A stretch of DNA of 10,293 nt. It comes from an uncultured Leuconostoc sp. (GTDB taxonomy: Bacteria > Bacillota > Bacilli > Lactobacillales > Lactobacillaceae). The notes beneath the pieces are model-generated. The model did no database searches. It was not told the DNA's origin and saw nothing but the letters and a program-made list of their open reading frames with translations. The position numbers and the translations under genes were made by a program. Each line of letters starts with the position of its first letter. Within the stretch, counting starts at the first letter, position 1. This document shows, in pieces, positions 1-5,736 of this stretch. The stretch lies in contig USIU01000030.1 of assembly GCA_900554745.1 (NCBI GenBank), positions 1 to 10,293 on the forward strand. The letters are read 5' to 3'.

Positions 1-162
1 GCCAATCCCTAGCCATAACATGACCCGATACCTACGCACACGCAACCAAAATAGACAACCGGCTAATAACCATAACACTACTGTGACGGCACTCAAACGA
101 TAAACACAACCACTTATCGCTGCAATATTGAGACTAACAATCAACAAATCACGACTTTTCAT
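1..162 (-). CDS. comEC: ComEC DNA-uptake channel protein, N-terminal part only
   Basis: The frame begins with ATG at 162-160, sharing one base with the comEA stop (TAATG), and stays open for 54 codons to the window edge. The peptide starts MKSRDLLIVSLNIAAISGC and is strongly hydrophobic, with two short membrane-type segments separated by a basic stretch (WLRVRRYR). That is how ComEC proteins usually begin. ComEC is the integral membrane channel that carries single-stranded DNA into the cytoplasm during transformation. The conserved competence and metallo-beta-lactamase-like domains lie outside the window, so the name rests on position behind comEA and on hydrophobicity. Tight coupling to comEA suggests co-translation; the nearest SD-like AAAGGA is about 15 nt upstream. 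No comEB (dCMP deaminase) lies between the two genes, unlike in Bacillus subtilis. Confidence 0.75.
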   Translation of the reverse strand, partial: MKSRDLLIVSLNIAAISGCVYRLSAVTVVLWLLAGCLFWLRVRRYRVMLWLGIG

Positions 163-791
163 TAGATAGTTAATTTATCCTTTAACGCTTCAAAACGTTT
201 CTCACCAATCCCAGAAACTGCCTTTAAATCGGTAATTTGCTTAAAGCCGCCATTTGCTTCACGATAAGCAATAATTTGCTCAGCTTTCTTTTCACCCACA
301 CCTTCTAACGTTTGTAATTCTGCTACCGTAGCCGTATTTAAATTAACTTTCTCTTGCGACGCCTGTGATGTGGTTGTTGCAGGCGTACTTAATCGTTCAC
401 CCTTTGTTGGAATATAGACCATTTGACCGTCAGTGAGTTTCTGTGCCAAATTAACATTTGCCATTTCGGCTTGTTCAGTCAAGCCACCAGCTTTAGCCAC
501 GGCTGCTTGAAGACGTGGTTGTTGACTGACATCATAAACACCTGGCTGATTCACCGCGCCTTTAATATCAACTAAAATTTTCGTTTCAGCCTGTTGCGAC
601 TGCTTCGGCTGTTTCTGATCAGTCGAACGCATTGTTGCCTGACTTGACAGTGTTTTACCGATTGCGACGTTATCACTCGGCTGCCAATTCACAAAACACA
701 ACACGACACCCCCTATGATGACTAAAACAAGCAGCAACCAGCTTTTTTTCTGACTTAAGATAACTTTCACTTGTTCAAATTGTTCTAACAT
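162..791 (-). CDS. comEA: ComEA competence DNA receptor
   Basis: ComEA is the membrane-anchored double-stranded DNA receptor of the transformation machinery. It hands DNA to the ComEC channel. From the ATG at 791 the protein has 209 residues: a short cytoplasmic start, a membrane anchor at about 18-35 (LLLVLVIIGGVVLCFV), a Gln/Ser/Thr-rich linker, an SLBB domain at about 71-128 (ILVDIKGAVNQPGVY, then the DGQMVYIP end), a second linker, and a C-terminal helix-hairpin-helix DNA-binding pair at about 149-207 (VNLNTATVAELQTLEGVGEKKA, then GIGEKRFE). The frame could extend to a GTG at 836, but the extra 15 residues are unlike ComEA. That GTG also abuts a terminator T-tract, whereas the ATG at 791 has an AGGGGG sequence about 7 nt upstream. 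I see no separate promoter between the terminator at 838-865 and the start, so expression may depend on read-through. Confidence 0.93.
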   Translation of the reverse strand: MLEQFEQVKVILSQKKSWLLLVLVIIGGVVLCFVNWQPSDNVAIGKTLSSQATMRSTDQKQPKQSQQAETKILVDIKGAVNQPGVYDVSQQPRLQAAVAKAGGLTEQAEMANVNLAQKLTDGQMVYIPTKGERLSTPATTTSQASQEKVNLNTATVAELQTLEGVGEKKAEQIIAYREANGGFKQITDLKAVSGIGEKRFEALKDKLTI

Positions 792-837
792 GCCCGTGCC
801 CCCTGCTGCATCATACGTTACCTGATTTGAAAGCACT

Positions 838-865
838 AAAAAACACCTAACCGAAGTTAGGTGTT
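838..865 (-). terminator. Rho-independent terminator with UUCG tetraloop
   Basis: On the minus strand AACACCTAAC (865-856) pairs perfectly with GTTAGGTGTT (851-842) over 10 bp. The loop is TTCG closed by a C-G pair, the very stable UUCG tetraloop, and six T follow (843-838). It ends the structured RNA and lies 47 bases upstream of the comEA ATG. Confidence 0.9.
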
Positions 866-1074
866 AGTTTGGCATGTAAGATTCGCTCTTACGGGCGACT
901 ATTGGTGGTCACACCAACAGCAAAGTCGCGTCACCACAGTGCAAGCACTGTTAGTCATGGTGAGAAAATGGGGTTCCACAACCACCATTTACACCTGCAT
1001 CTATCCGAGATTTGTGATTTAACACAGCAGGCCGCCTTCGGCGCTAATCTTTCAAGCGCTTCGACTCATCGCAT
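838..1074 (-). ncRNA. Structured RNA of unassigned family (stand-alone RNA or comEA leader)
   Basis: A transcript of about 235 nt is predicted from the promoter at 1081-1109 (start near 1074) to the terminator at 838-865. It has no convincing ORF on its own strand. Reading the minus strand 5' to 3', I can pair: CGCC/GGCG with a GAA loop (1043-1033); CCTGC with GCAGG (1031-1027/998-994); AAATGG, T bulge, GGTT with AACC-CCATTT (990-980/975-966, GTGG loop); TCACCA with TGGTGA enclosing CAGTGC/GCACTG (963-931); GCGACT with AGTCGC enclosing TTGGTG/CACCAA (929-895); GTAAGA with TCTTAC (892-876); and the terminator. The stems follow one another rather than forming one long rod, which argues against 6S RNA. 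I do not see the signatures of tmRNA, RNase P, SRP RNA, a complete T-box, or the SAM, lysine, TPP, FMN or cobalamin riboswitches. Function unknown. Confidence 0.65.
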
Positions 1075-1080
1075 ACTATT

Positions 1081-1138
1081 ATAATACCAGAATACGAATA
1101 TGATGTCAACACTTTTTTTCAAAAAAATGCATTTTTTT
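1081..1138 (-). promoter_or_regulatory. Strong sigma-A promoter with UP-like A/T tracts
   Basis: On the minus strand a perfect -35 TTGACA (1109-1104) is followed by a 17-nt spacer and a -10 TATTAT (1086-1081). Just upstream are A/T tracts containing a perfect 18-bp palindrome, AAAAAAATGCATTTTTTT (1121-1138), which look like an UP element. The start is predicted near 1074. This is the best promoter match in the window and drives the RNA at 838-1074. Confidence 0.85.
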
Positions 1139-1339
1139 CAATTCCGTCAACCCAACATTCTAGTGTCGCCATTTGCCGATGAAACCAAACAATGATTAGC
1201 ACAATACGTCATCGCGGTCTATGATTTAAGCTATCTTGATAGCGTCAAAACGACAACTGCCCCTCATATCCTAGAATTCACCTGTCAGACAGACCCACAA
1301 CGTTTGCCAATCACAGGTCACATACTATACCAGACTTAA
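1127..1339 (+). pseudogene. Small plus-strand reading frame with one in-frame TGA, possible gene remnant
   Basis: From ATG at 1127 the frame reads MHFFQFRQPNILVSPFADET and meets TGA at 1193-1195. It then stays open for 47 more codons (beginning LAQYVIAVYDLSYLDS) to TAA at 1337-1339. The amino-acid mix is protein-like, and a single TGG-to-TGA change (Trp to stop) would explain the break. The stop overlaps the stop of the convergent minus-strand gene (TTAA at 1336-1339). There is no Shine-Dalgarno before the ATG, and its start lies inside the A/T tracts upstream of the minus-strand promoter. I recognise no family. A frame of about 70 codons with one stop is not rare by chance, so this is a tentative call. 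Confidence 0.3.
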
Positions 1340-1830
1340 TCCGTTGCCATATCGGCTTCGGCCTCAACTGCATCTTCAGCTGCTTGCTGGGTAATAATCA
1401 CTTGTAATTGTGCATCAAACCATTGCGCAATTTTTGCTTTCACGCTATCCGGATCATCTTGATAAGTAGTCACCGAGCTAGCCAAAGCAATTTTTAATTG
1501 CGATTGACTCACCAACGGATTTTCAACAATCATGTACAAGTTCACCGCGTTATCTGGTTTTTCGGGCCAGATTAATTTTTTAAGCTGCGTCGTATAACGT
1601 TGTGGTAAGTTAATGACGTTGGTTTCCAAACTTAACGTCGTGCCACCTGCTGCAATACCGCCATTAATCGTGAGTGCTAACTGGATGAAATTCGGATCGG
1701 CAATATGCGTATCGAGGGCATCAAAAAGCACGTCTAAGGCGATATTGTCCTGATCTGGTTGTGCAACGACCAACGTGAACATCTGCGATTCAGTGATATT
1801 TTCTAATGCGCGTTCACCGGTGATTTCCAT
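1336..1830 (-). CDS. Unrecognised protein, about 164 residues
   Basis: I do not recognise this family. From the ATG at 1830 the protein has 164 residues, no membrane segment and no signal peptide. It has a mixed alpha/beta feel (FTLVVAQPDQDN, LALTINGGIAAGGTTLSLET, VNLYMIVENPLVSQSQLKIA) and an acidic, Ala/Glu-rich tail (AAEDAVEAEADMATD). An ATG at 1857 would add nine residues, but only the ATG at 1830 has a usable SD (AGGGG, 7-8 nt upstream). The gene follows the glmU terminator at 1868-1912, so it is probably transcribed separately or by read-through; I see no clear promoter in the short gap. It occupies the place where Bacillus has prs after glmU. Downstream it converges with the small frame at 1127-1339, with no good terminator of its own visible. 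Confidence 0.7.
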   Translation of the reverse strand: MEITGERALENITESQMFTLVVAQPDQDNIALDVLFDALDTHIADPNFIQLALTINGGIAAGGTTLSLETNVINLPQRYTTQLKKLIWPEKPDNAVNLYMIVENPLVSQSQLKIALASSVTTYQDDPDSVKAKIAQWFDAQLQVIITQQAAEDAVEAEADMATD

Positions 1831-1867
1831 ATTTTTGCCCCTAATTTTAATACTCATATCTTAACAT

Positions 1868-1912
1868 AAAAAACGTCCTGGATTGTGCCATCAGCTTGAT
1901 CCAGGACGTTTT
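1868..1912 (-). terminator. Strong terminator after glmU (14-bp stem)
   Basis: AAAACGTCCTGGAT (1870-1883) pairs perfectly with ATCCAGGACGTTTT (1899-1912) across a 15-nt loop. On the minus strand the stem runs into TTTTTT (1873-1868), 14 bases past the glmU stop. The shorter T run on the other side could give weaker termination of plus-strand transcripts. Confidence 0.9.
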
Positions 1913-1926
1913 GATGAGATCACCGC

Positions 1927-3300
1927 TTATTTATGTGGCATCCGATCCCAAAAATCAGCTTTATTCACTTGGCGTGACCGTGCAATGCCCATGGCATGGG
2001 TTGGGACATCCGCTGTAATCGTTGACCCAGCCGCCGTAATGGCTTCATTGGCGATCGTCACCGGCGCCACCAACTTTGTATTTGAACCAATAAAGGCGCG
2101 ATCACCAACCGTGGTGTTGAACTTGTTAACGCCGTCGTAGTTCACAAAAATGGTTCCAGCACCGATATTAACCGCTTCCCCTACATCGGCATTGCCAATA
2201 TAAGTCAAATGGCCAGCCTTAGTGTTGGCTGCTAATGTGGCCTGTTTAACCTCGACAAAATTACCAACATGAACCGCTTCACCGAGTACCGCTTTTGGCC
2301 GTAAGTGAGCGTATGGGCCGACTGTTGTGTGATTAGCCAAAACCGCTGATTCAAGATGTGAAGCAGTAATCACATTGCCATCACCAATTTGACTGTCTTC
2401 AATACGTGAACCTTGGGTAATGACATTATCTCGCCCAATCGTGGTGTGCCCCAAAATCGTCACACCACCTTCAACGATTGTATCCGCACCAATTGTCACA
2501 TCCGCATCAATATAAGTATTCGTCGGGTCAAGTAATTCAACGCCGGCTACCATTAGCTGATGATTAATCCGTTCATGCATCACGCGATTAGCAACGGCTA
2601 ACGCAACACGATCATTAACTCCCAGTGATTCTGTGAAATCTTGCAACGTGTGCGCCCCAATTTGATGGCCAGATTGACGCAAAATATCCAACGTGTCTGG
2701 CAAGTAATATTCGCCTTGCGCGTTGTTATTTTTCACTTGTGATAACGCTTCAAACAATAACTGGTTATCAAACACATAAACACCGGTATTAATTTCTTGA
2801 ATACGACGTTCCGTGACACTGGCATCTTTTTGTTCAACAATCTTTAAAACCGTGTCATCATCAGCGCGGACGATCCGCCCATAACCAGTTGGATCATCAG
2901 CGATGGCTGTGAGTACTGTCACAGCGTTTTTAGAATTTTGATGGGTCTGAATAAATTCAGCTAGCGTTTCTGGGCGAAACATTGGCGTGTCCCCTGACAT
3001 AATTAACGTCACACCACGCCGATCACCCAACTTAGCTTGTGCTTGCTGTACCGCATGTCCCGTCCCTAGCTGTTCGGTTTGTAGGACAAAGTCACTGCGG
3101 TCGCCCACATGCGCTTGAACACTTTCCGCACCAACACCAATCACCGTAATTGGCTGATTTTGCGTTAACGGTGTCACCGCATCTAAAACCCAGTCAATCA
3201 TCGTCTTCCCAGCAACCCGATGCAATACTTTCGGCGTGGTTGAGCGCATCCGTGAGCCGTGACCGGCTGCCAAAACCAATACATTTACGTCATCATTCAT
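1927..3300 (-). CDS. glmU: GlmU: UDP-GlcNAc pyrophosphorylase / glucosamine-1-P acetyltransferase
   Basis: This cytoplasmic bifunctional enzyme acetylates glucosamine-1-phosphate and couples the product to UTP, making UDP-GlcNAc for peptidoglycan and teichoic acids. Its 457 residues match the normal family length. The N-terminal uridyltransferase shows LAAGHGSRM at 10-18 (Ser where Thr is commoner), PKVLH at 23-27, QLGTGHA at 77-83 and the metal-binding SGDTP with Asp104. The C-terminal left-handed beta-helix carries repeated hexapeptides and the acetyltransferase residues Arg334 (HLRP), Lys352 (FVEVK), His364 and Tyr367 (KAGHLTYIGNADVG), and NYDG at 387-390. No key residue is missing. The gene starts 6 bases after the purR stop, with a GAGG about 11 nt before the ATG inside the purR tail, so it is very likely co-transcribed with purR. 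It ends at the terminator 1868-1912. Confidence 0.98.
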   Translation of the reverse strand: MNDDVNVLVLAAGHGSRMRSTTPKVLHRVAGKTMIDWVLDAVTPLTQNQPITVIGVGAESVQAHVGDRSDFVLQTEQLGTGHAVQQAQAKLGDRRGVTLIMSGDTPMFRPETLAEFIQTHQNSKNAVTVLTAIADDPTGYGRIVRADDDTVLKIVEQKDASVTERRIQEINTGVYVFDNQLLFEALSQVKNNNAQGEYYLPDTLDILRQSGHQIGAHTLQDFTESLGVNDRVALAVANRVMHERINHQLMVAGVELLDPTNTYIDADVTIGADTIVEGGVTILGHTTIGRDNVITQGSRIEDSQIGDGNVITASHLESAVLANHTTVGPYAHLRPKAVLGEAVHVGNFVEVKQATLAANTKAGHLTYIGNADVGEAVNIGAGTIFVNYDGVNKFNTTVGDRAFIGSNTKLVAPVTIANEAITAAGSTITADVPTHAMGIARSRQVNKADFWDRMPHK

Positions 3301-3306
3301 GAAAAA

Positions 3307-4140
3307 TTAAGCCTCGTGTTTATATATCTCTTCTAAGTAATTACCAGCTGTCACCAAAATTGGCGCCCCGTTCTTGAGATTCGTATCCACATGCAACAAT
3401 GATGTGAAACGATCCAACAACCGTGTTGCCGAGCGACCTTCTGCAAAGACCGCTGTCCCAACAACCGTCCCGTCAAATTCGCTCACCAACGTTTGCATCC
3501 CTTGAATTGTACCGCCTGCTTTCATGAAATCGTCGACAATCAAGACACGCGAACCGGTCCGTAACGAACGACGTGACAATTCCATTTTTTCAACCCGCTT
3601 AGATGATCCTGTCAAATAGTTCACCGATACCGTTGGACCTTCCGTTACTTTAGCATCGTCACGCACAATCACAAATGGTACATTCAGTTGTTCAGCTACG
3701 GCTTGCGCCAACGGTACCCCTTTGGTTGCAGCAGTCATGACCGCGTCAATGTTATCACGCAAATATTGCGTGGCAATTAAACGGCCTGCTTGGCGCAAGA
3801 TATCTGGGCGGCCTAGCAAGTCTGATAGATAAACATAACCACCAGGTAAAACACGCGTTTCATCATCGACATCTTGTCGGATTTGTTCAATAAATTCCTT
3901 GGCTTCTTCTTCCGTCATGTAGGGCACAAAACGCGCACCCCCAGCTGCGCCAGGAACCGTTTCGAGTAAGCCAGTCCCACGCTCTTGGAACGTTCTTTTG
4001 ATAATTGACAGATCCTCAGAGATGGAAGACTTGGCTGAATCATAACGTTTGGCAAAATAAGACAAAGAAATCAATGTCCGTGGGCGTTCAAGCAGATAGC
4101 GTGCCATATCAACCAGTCGATCAGAACGACGTGTTTTCAT
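3307..4140 (-). CDS. purR: PurR purine-regulon transcription factor (PRPP-sensing)
   Basis: PurR is the Gram-positive purine regulator. It binds PurBox DNA and senses PRPP through a phosphoribosyltransferase-like domain. The 277-residue protein opens with the winged-helix domain typical of the family (RRSDRLVDMARYLLERP, then SAKSSISEDLSIIKRTF, residues 4-51) and the TVPGAAGG linker at 61-68. The PRT domain carries the PRPP loop VLIVDDFMKAGGT at 199-211. Length and start agree with Bacillus PurR (MKxRRSxRLVD), so the ATG at 4140 is secure. The start has no SD at normal distance: the only good one, AAAGGAG at 4184-4178, is 37 nt away across a hairpin. A PurBox and an extended -10 promoter lie upstream, suggesting autoregulation. 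glmU follows 6 bases downstream. Confidence 0.97.
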   Translation of the reverse strand: MKTRRSDRLVDMARYLLERPRTLISLSYFAKRYDSAKSSISEDLSIIKRTFQERGTGLLETVPGAAGGARFVPYMTEEEAKEFIEQIRQDVDDETRVLPGGYVYLSDLLGRPDILRQAGRLIATQYLRDNIDAVMTAATKGVPLAQAVAEQLNVPFVIVRDDAKVTEGPTVSVNYLTGSSKRVEKMELSRRSLRTGSRVLIVDDFMKAGGTIQGMQTLVSEFDGTVVGTAVFAEGRSATRLLDRFTSLLHVDTNLKNGAPILVTAGNYLEEIYKHEA

Positions 4141-4150
4141 AATATATCGT

Positions 4151-4184
4151 TGTGCTAAAACAAACTTAGCACATATTCTCCTTT
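4151..4184 (-). promoter_or_regulatory. purR leader: Shine-Dalgarno plus hairpin before the start codon
   Basis: On the minus strand AAAGGAG (4184-4178) is followed by 4 nt and a perfect 8-bp hairpin, TGTGCTAA (4173-4166) with TTAGCACA (4158-4151), loop GTTTGTT. Another 10 nt then lead to the purR ATG (4140). Folded, the hairpin cuts the SD-to-start distance from 37 to 14 unpaired nt. An ATG-TGC-TAA mini-frame starts at 4174, inside the hairpin's first arm, only 3 nt after the SD. Confidence 0.6.
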
Positions 4185-4201
4185 ATTAATATTTAACAAT
4201 A

Positions 4202-4210
4202 ATTATAACA
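4202..4210 (-). promoter_or_regulatory. purR-glmU promoter, extended -10
   Basis: On the minus strand TGTTATAAT is a perfect -10 (TATAAT, 4207-4202) with the TGn extension (4210-4208). There is no good -35 at the expected spacing; that position is taken by the PurBox at 4224-4236. The start is predicted near 4195, giving a leader of about 55 nt. Confidence 0.7.
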
Positions 4211-4223
4211 TCAAAAGCGATTC

Positions 4224-4236
4224 AATGTTCGGTATT
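4224..4236 (-). promoter_or_regulatory. PurBox (PurR operator) upstream of purR
   Basis: The minus strand reads AATACCGAACATT, a complete match to the lactococcal PurBox consensus AWWWCCGAACWWT as I know it. It ends 16 nt upstream of the purR -10 and so overlaps the -35 position. It also touches the last base of the upstream transporter gene's stop codon. The placement suits PurR autorepression; activation at other distances is known in Lactococcus. Confidence 0.75.
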
Positions 4237-5027
4237 TAGGCATTCTTTTTGAATTGCCAGACTGACGTCAAATAAATGATCACCTCAATCATCGCAATGA
4301 AGAAACTCGTGGGTAAATCTGTCAAATAGGCTAACGTCAACCCAGCCCAAGTACCAAATAGCGCAAACACAATCGCTAGTCCCATCAGTCGCACTGTTGT
4401 GGTCACATAGTATTTTGCGCTTGCGGCTGGTAACGTGACCAAAACAAAGATTAATAGGGAGCCAACGAGTTGTGATGAAATACTCACCGATAAGGCAATT
4501 GTAATCAGGAAAATATAGCGCACTGCCTTTTGGCGACGCGTTTGCAGAAACATCCCCGCTTCGTCAAAAGCAAGTTGCCGTAAGGCGCGATAATTAAACA
4601 ATAACACCACAATGACAAAAACTGCTAAACCTAGCAATAGCCATAGATCTTGCCGACTAATGCCCAGCACTGACCCAAACAAAATGCCAGTCGCAGCCGT
4701 CGTACTGGTATGTCCTAAAGCTAAAAAGAGAATCCCTAAACCAATCGCTAATGCCGATATGGCACTTGTGACATTATCACGTTTGGTGTAACCAGACTCT
4801 AATGCGCCAATGGCCAAGGAAGAAACACTCGTGGCCGCCATCATCCCTAACAGTGCTGGCCACCCCACAAACAAACCAAAAGCAGCCCCAGCAAACGCAA
4901 TTTCACTTAAGCTATGTGTCAGAAATGCATAATTACGCGCCACGACAAACGTCCCAACAATGCCCGCAACAATGCTAACGACCGTACCCGCCATAAACGC
5001 ATTTTGCATAAAATCATAATTGAACAT
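4236..5027 (-). CDS. Metal-type ABC transporter permease (ABC-3 family)
   Basis: This is the integral membrane subunit of a zinc/manganese-type ABC importer (the ZnuB/AdcB/MntB group). From the ATG at 5027 it has 263 residues with about eight hydrophobic segments. It shows family hallmarks such as MQNAFMAGTVVSIVAGIVGTFVVAR near the start, HSLSEIAFAGAAFG at about 38-51 (compare the usual SH..LAGVALG) and VGSLLIFVLVTLPAASA in the C-terminal half. Upstream ATGs at 5060 and 5030 are possible, but the ATG at 5027 has GAGG 6 nt before it. It overlaps the ATPase gene by 14 bases, implying translational coupling. It is the last gene of the three-gene transporter operon. No terminator is visible between it and the purR promoter, so some read-through into purR is possible. 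The substrate cannot be fixed from the sequence. Confidence 0.9.
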   Translation of the reverse strand: MFNYDFMQNAFMAGTVVSIVAGIVGTFVVARNYAFLTHSLSEIAFAGAAFGLFVGWPALLGMMAATSVSSLAIGALESGYTKRDNVTSAISALAIGLGILFLALGHTSTTAATGILFGSVLGISRQDLWLLLGLAVFVIVVLLFNYRALRQLAFDEAGMFLQTRRQKAVRYIFLITIALSVSISSQLVGSLLIFVLVTLPAASAKYYVTTTVRLMGLAIVFALFGTWAGLTLAYLTDLPTSFFIAMIEVIIYLTSVWQFKKNA

Positions 5028-5736
5028 CATGTACCTCATCTTCTTCGCGCACGTGTGCATCTTGCACCTGCGTCATCTGGTGTGTCAAAGTTTGCAAAGC
5101 TGCTCTATCCCCCTGCGTTACCTGACCATTTTCAAACAACAGGTACCCATCCGCAAATTGTGAGATCAACTTTAATTCATGCGTAATAAATAAAATAGTG
5201 AGTTGTTGTTCTTTTTGTAACTGTTGGACTGTTTTGAGCAATTGCACTTTATGTTCATGATCTAAACTCGCCGTTGATTCATCAAGAATCAACAAATCTG
5301 GTTTTTGGACTAGGGCTTGGGCCACAAAAGCGCGCTGTTTTTGTCCACCAGAGGCCAAACCTAAGCGTTGGTTGGCAATCTCTAGCAAATCCATCCGCGA
5401 CAACGCCGCCTGAATGGCTTGTTTTTCTTTAGTTTGCCACCACAAACGCCAACCACGGTTGAAAGTCAAGCCAACAAATTCCGAAATTTGCAAAGGATAG
5501 TCACGGGTAATGTCTCGAAATTGCGGGACAAAGCCGATTCGCTTAGCCTGCCGTGAAAGTTGGCCAGACGTTTGAACATTTTGCCCGATCAACGCTTTGA
5601 CAAAACTGGTTTTGCCCGCGCCATTTTCGCCTAAAATCGCAAAAAAACGGCCCTTTGGGATGTCGATATTTGCGTTTGAAAAAATGACCTTGTCACCATA
5701 ACGCACGCCAAAATCTTTTGTTTCAATGATGCCCAT
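5014..5736 (-). CDS. Metal-type ABC transporter ATP-binding protein
   Basis: This is the cytoplasmic ATPase subunit energising the neighbouring permease. From the ATG at 5736 it has 240 residues: Walker A GENGAGKT at 36-43, a Q-loop region in RIGFVPQFRDITRDYP, signature ASGGQKQR (Ala where LSGGQ has Leu), Walker B LLILDES with the D-loop ASLD, and switch histidine in ITHEL. The Walker B Asp-Glu is followed by Ser rather than the usual Pro, a mild departure. The frame is open to 5805, but the start at 5736 matches the family N-terminus (a beta-strand then VRYGDKVIF). It has GGTGG 6-7 nt upstream and overlaps the binding-protein stop by one base (TAATG). Gene order binding protein-ATPase-permease supports one operon. 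Confidence 0.93.
   Translation of the reverse strand: MGIIETKDFGVRYGDKVIFSNANIDIPKGRFFAILGENGAGKTSFVKALIGQNVQTSGQLSRQAKRIGFVPQFRDITRDYPLQISEFVGLTFNRGWRLWWQTKEKQAIQAALSRMDLLEIANQRLGLASGGQKQRAFVAQALVQKPDLLILDESTASLDHEHKVQLLKTVQQLQKEQQLTILFITHELKLISQFADGYLLFENGQVTQGDRAALQTLTHQMTQVQDAHVREEDEVHDVQL

Noticed and set aside
972..980. TGTGGAACC resembling the T-box TGGNACC motif in the RNA upstream of comEA
   Set aside because: It lies in the loop and arm of a stable local hairpin about 110 nt before the terminator, without the rest of the T-box signature or a specifier region, and the downstream gene is not an amino-acid gene.
1050..1072. GCGATGAG...TTGAAAG at the 5' end of the RNA, reminiscent of a hammerhead ribozyme core (CUGAUGAG...GAAA)
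   Set aside because: The essential CUGA is GCGA here, and no matching stem III or cleavage triplet is evident.
869..1084. A 71-codon plus-strand open frame over the structured RNA
   Set aside because: It lies antisense to the promoter-RNA-terminator unit, has no SD and low-complexity His/Ser-rich content; hairpin arms explain its sequence.
1093..1100. TACGAATA, identical to the streptococcal ComX (cin) box, close to the competence genes
   Set aside because: It is on the plus strand and points away from comEA-comEC, inside the spacer of the minus-strand promoter; an 8-mer of this kind is not rare by chance in 10 kb.
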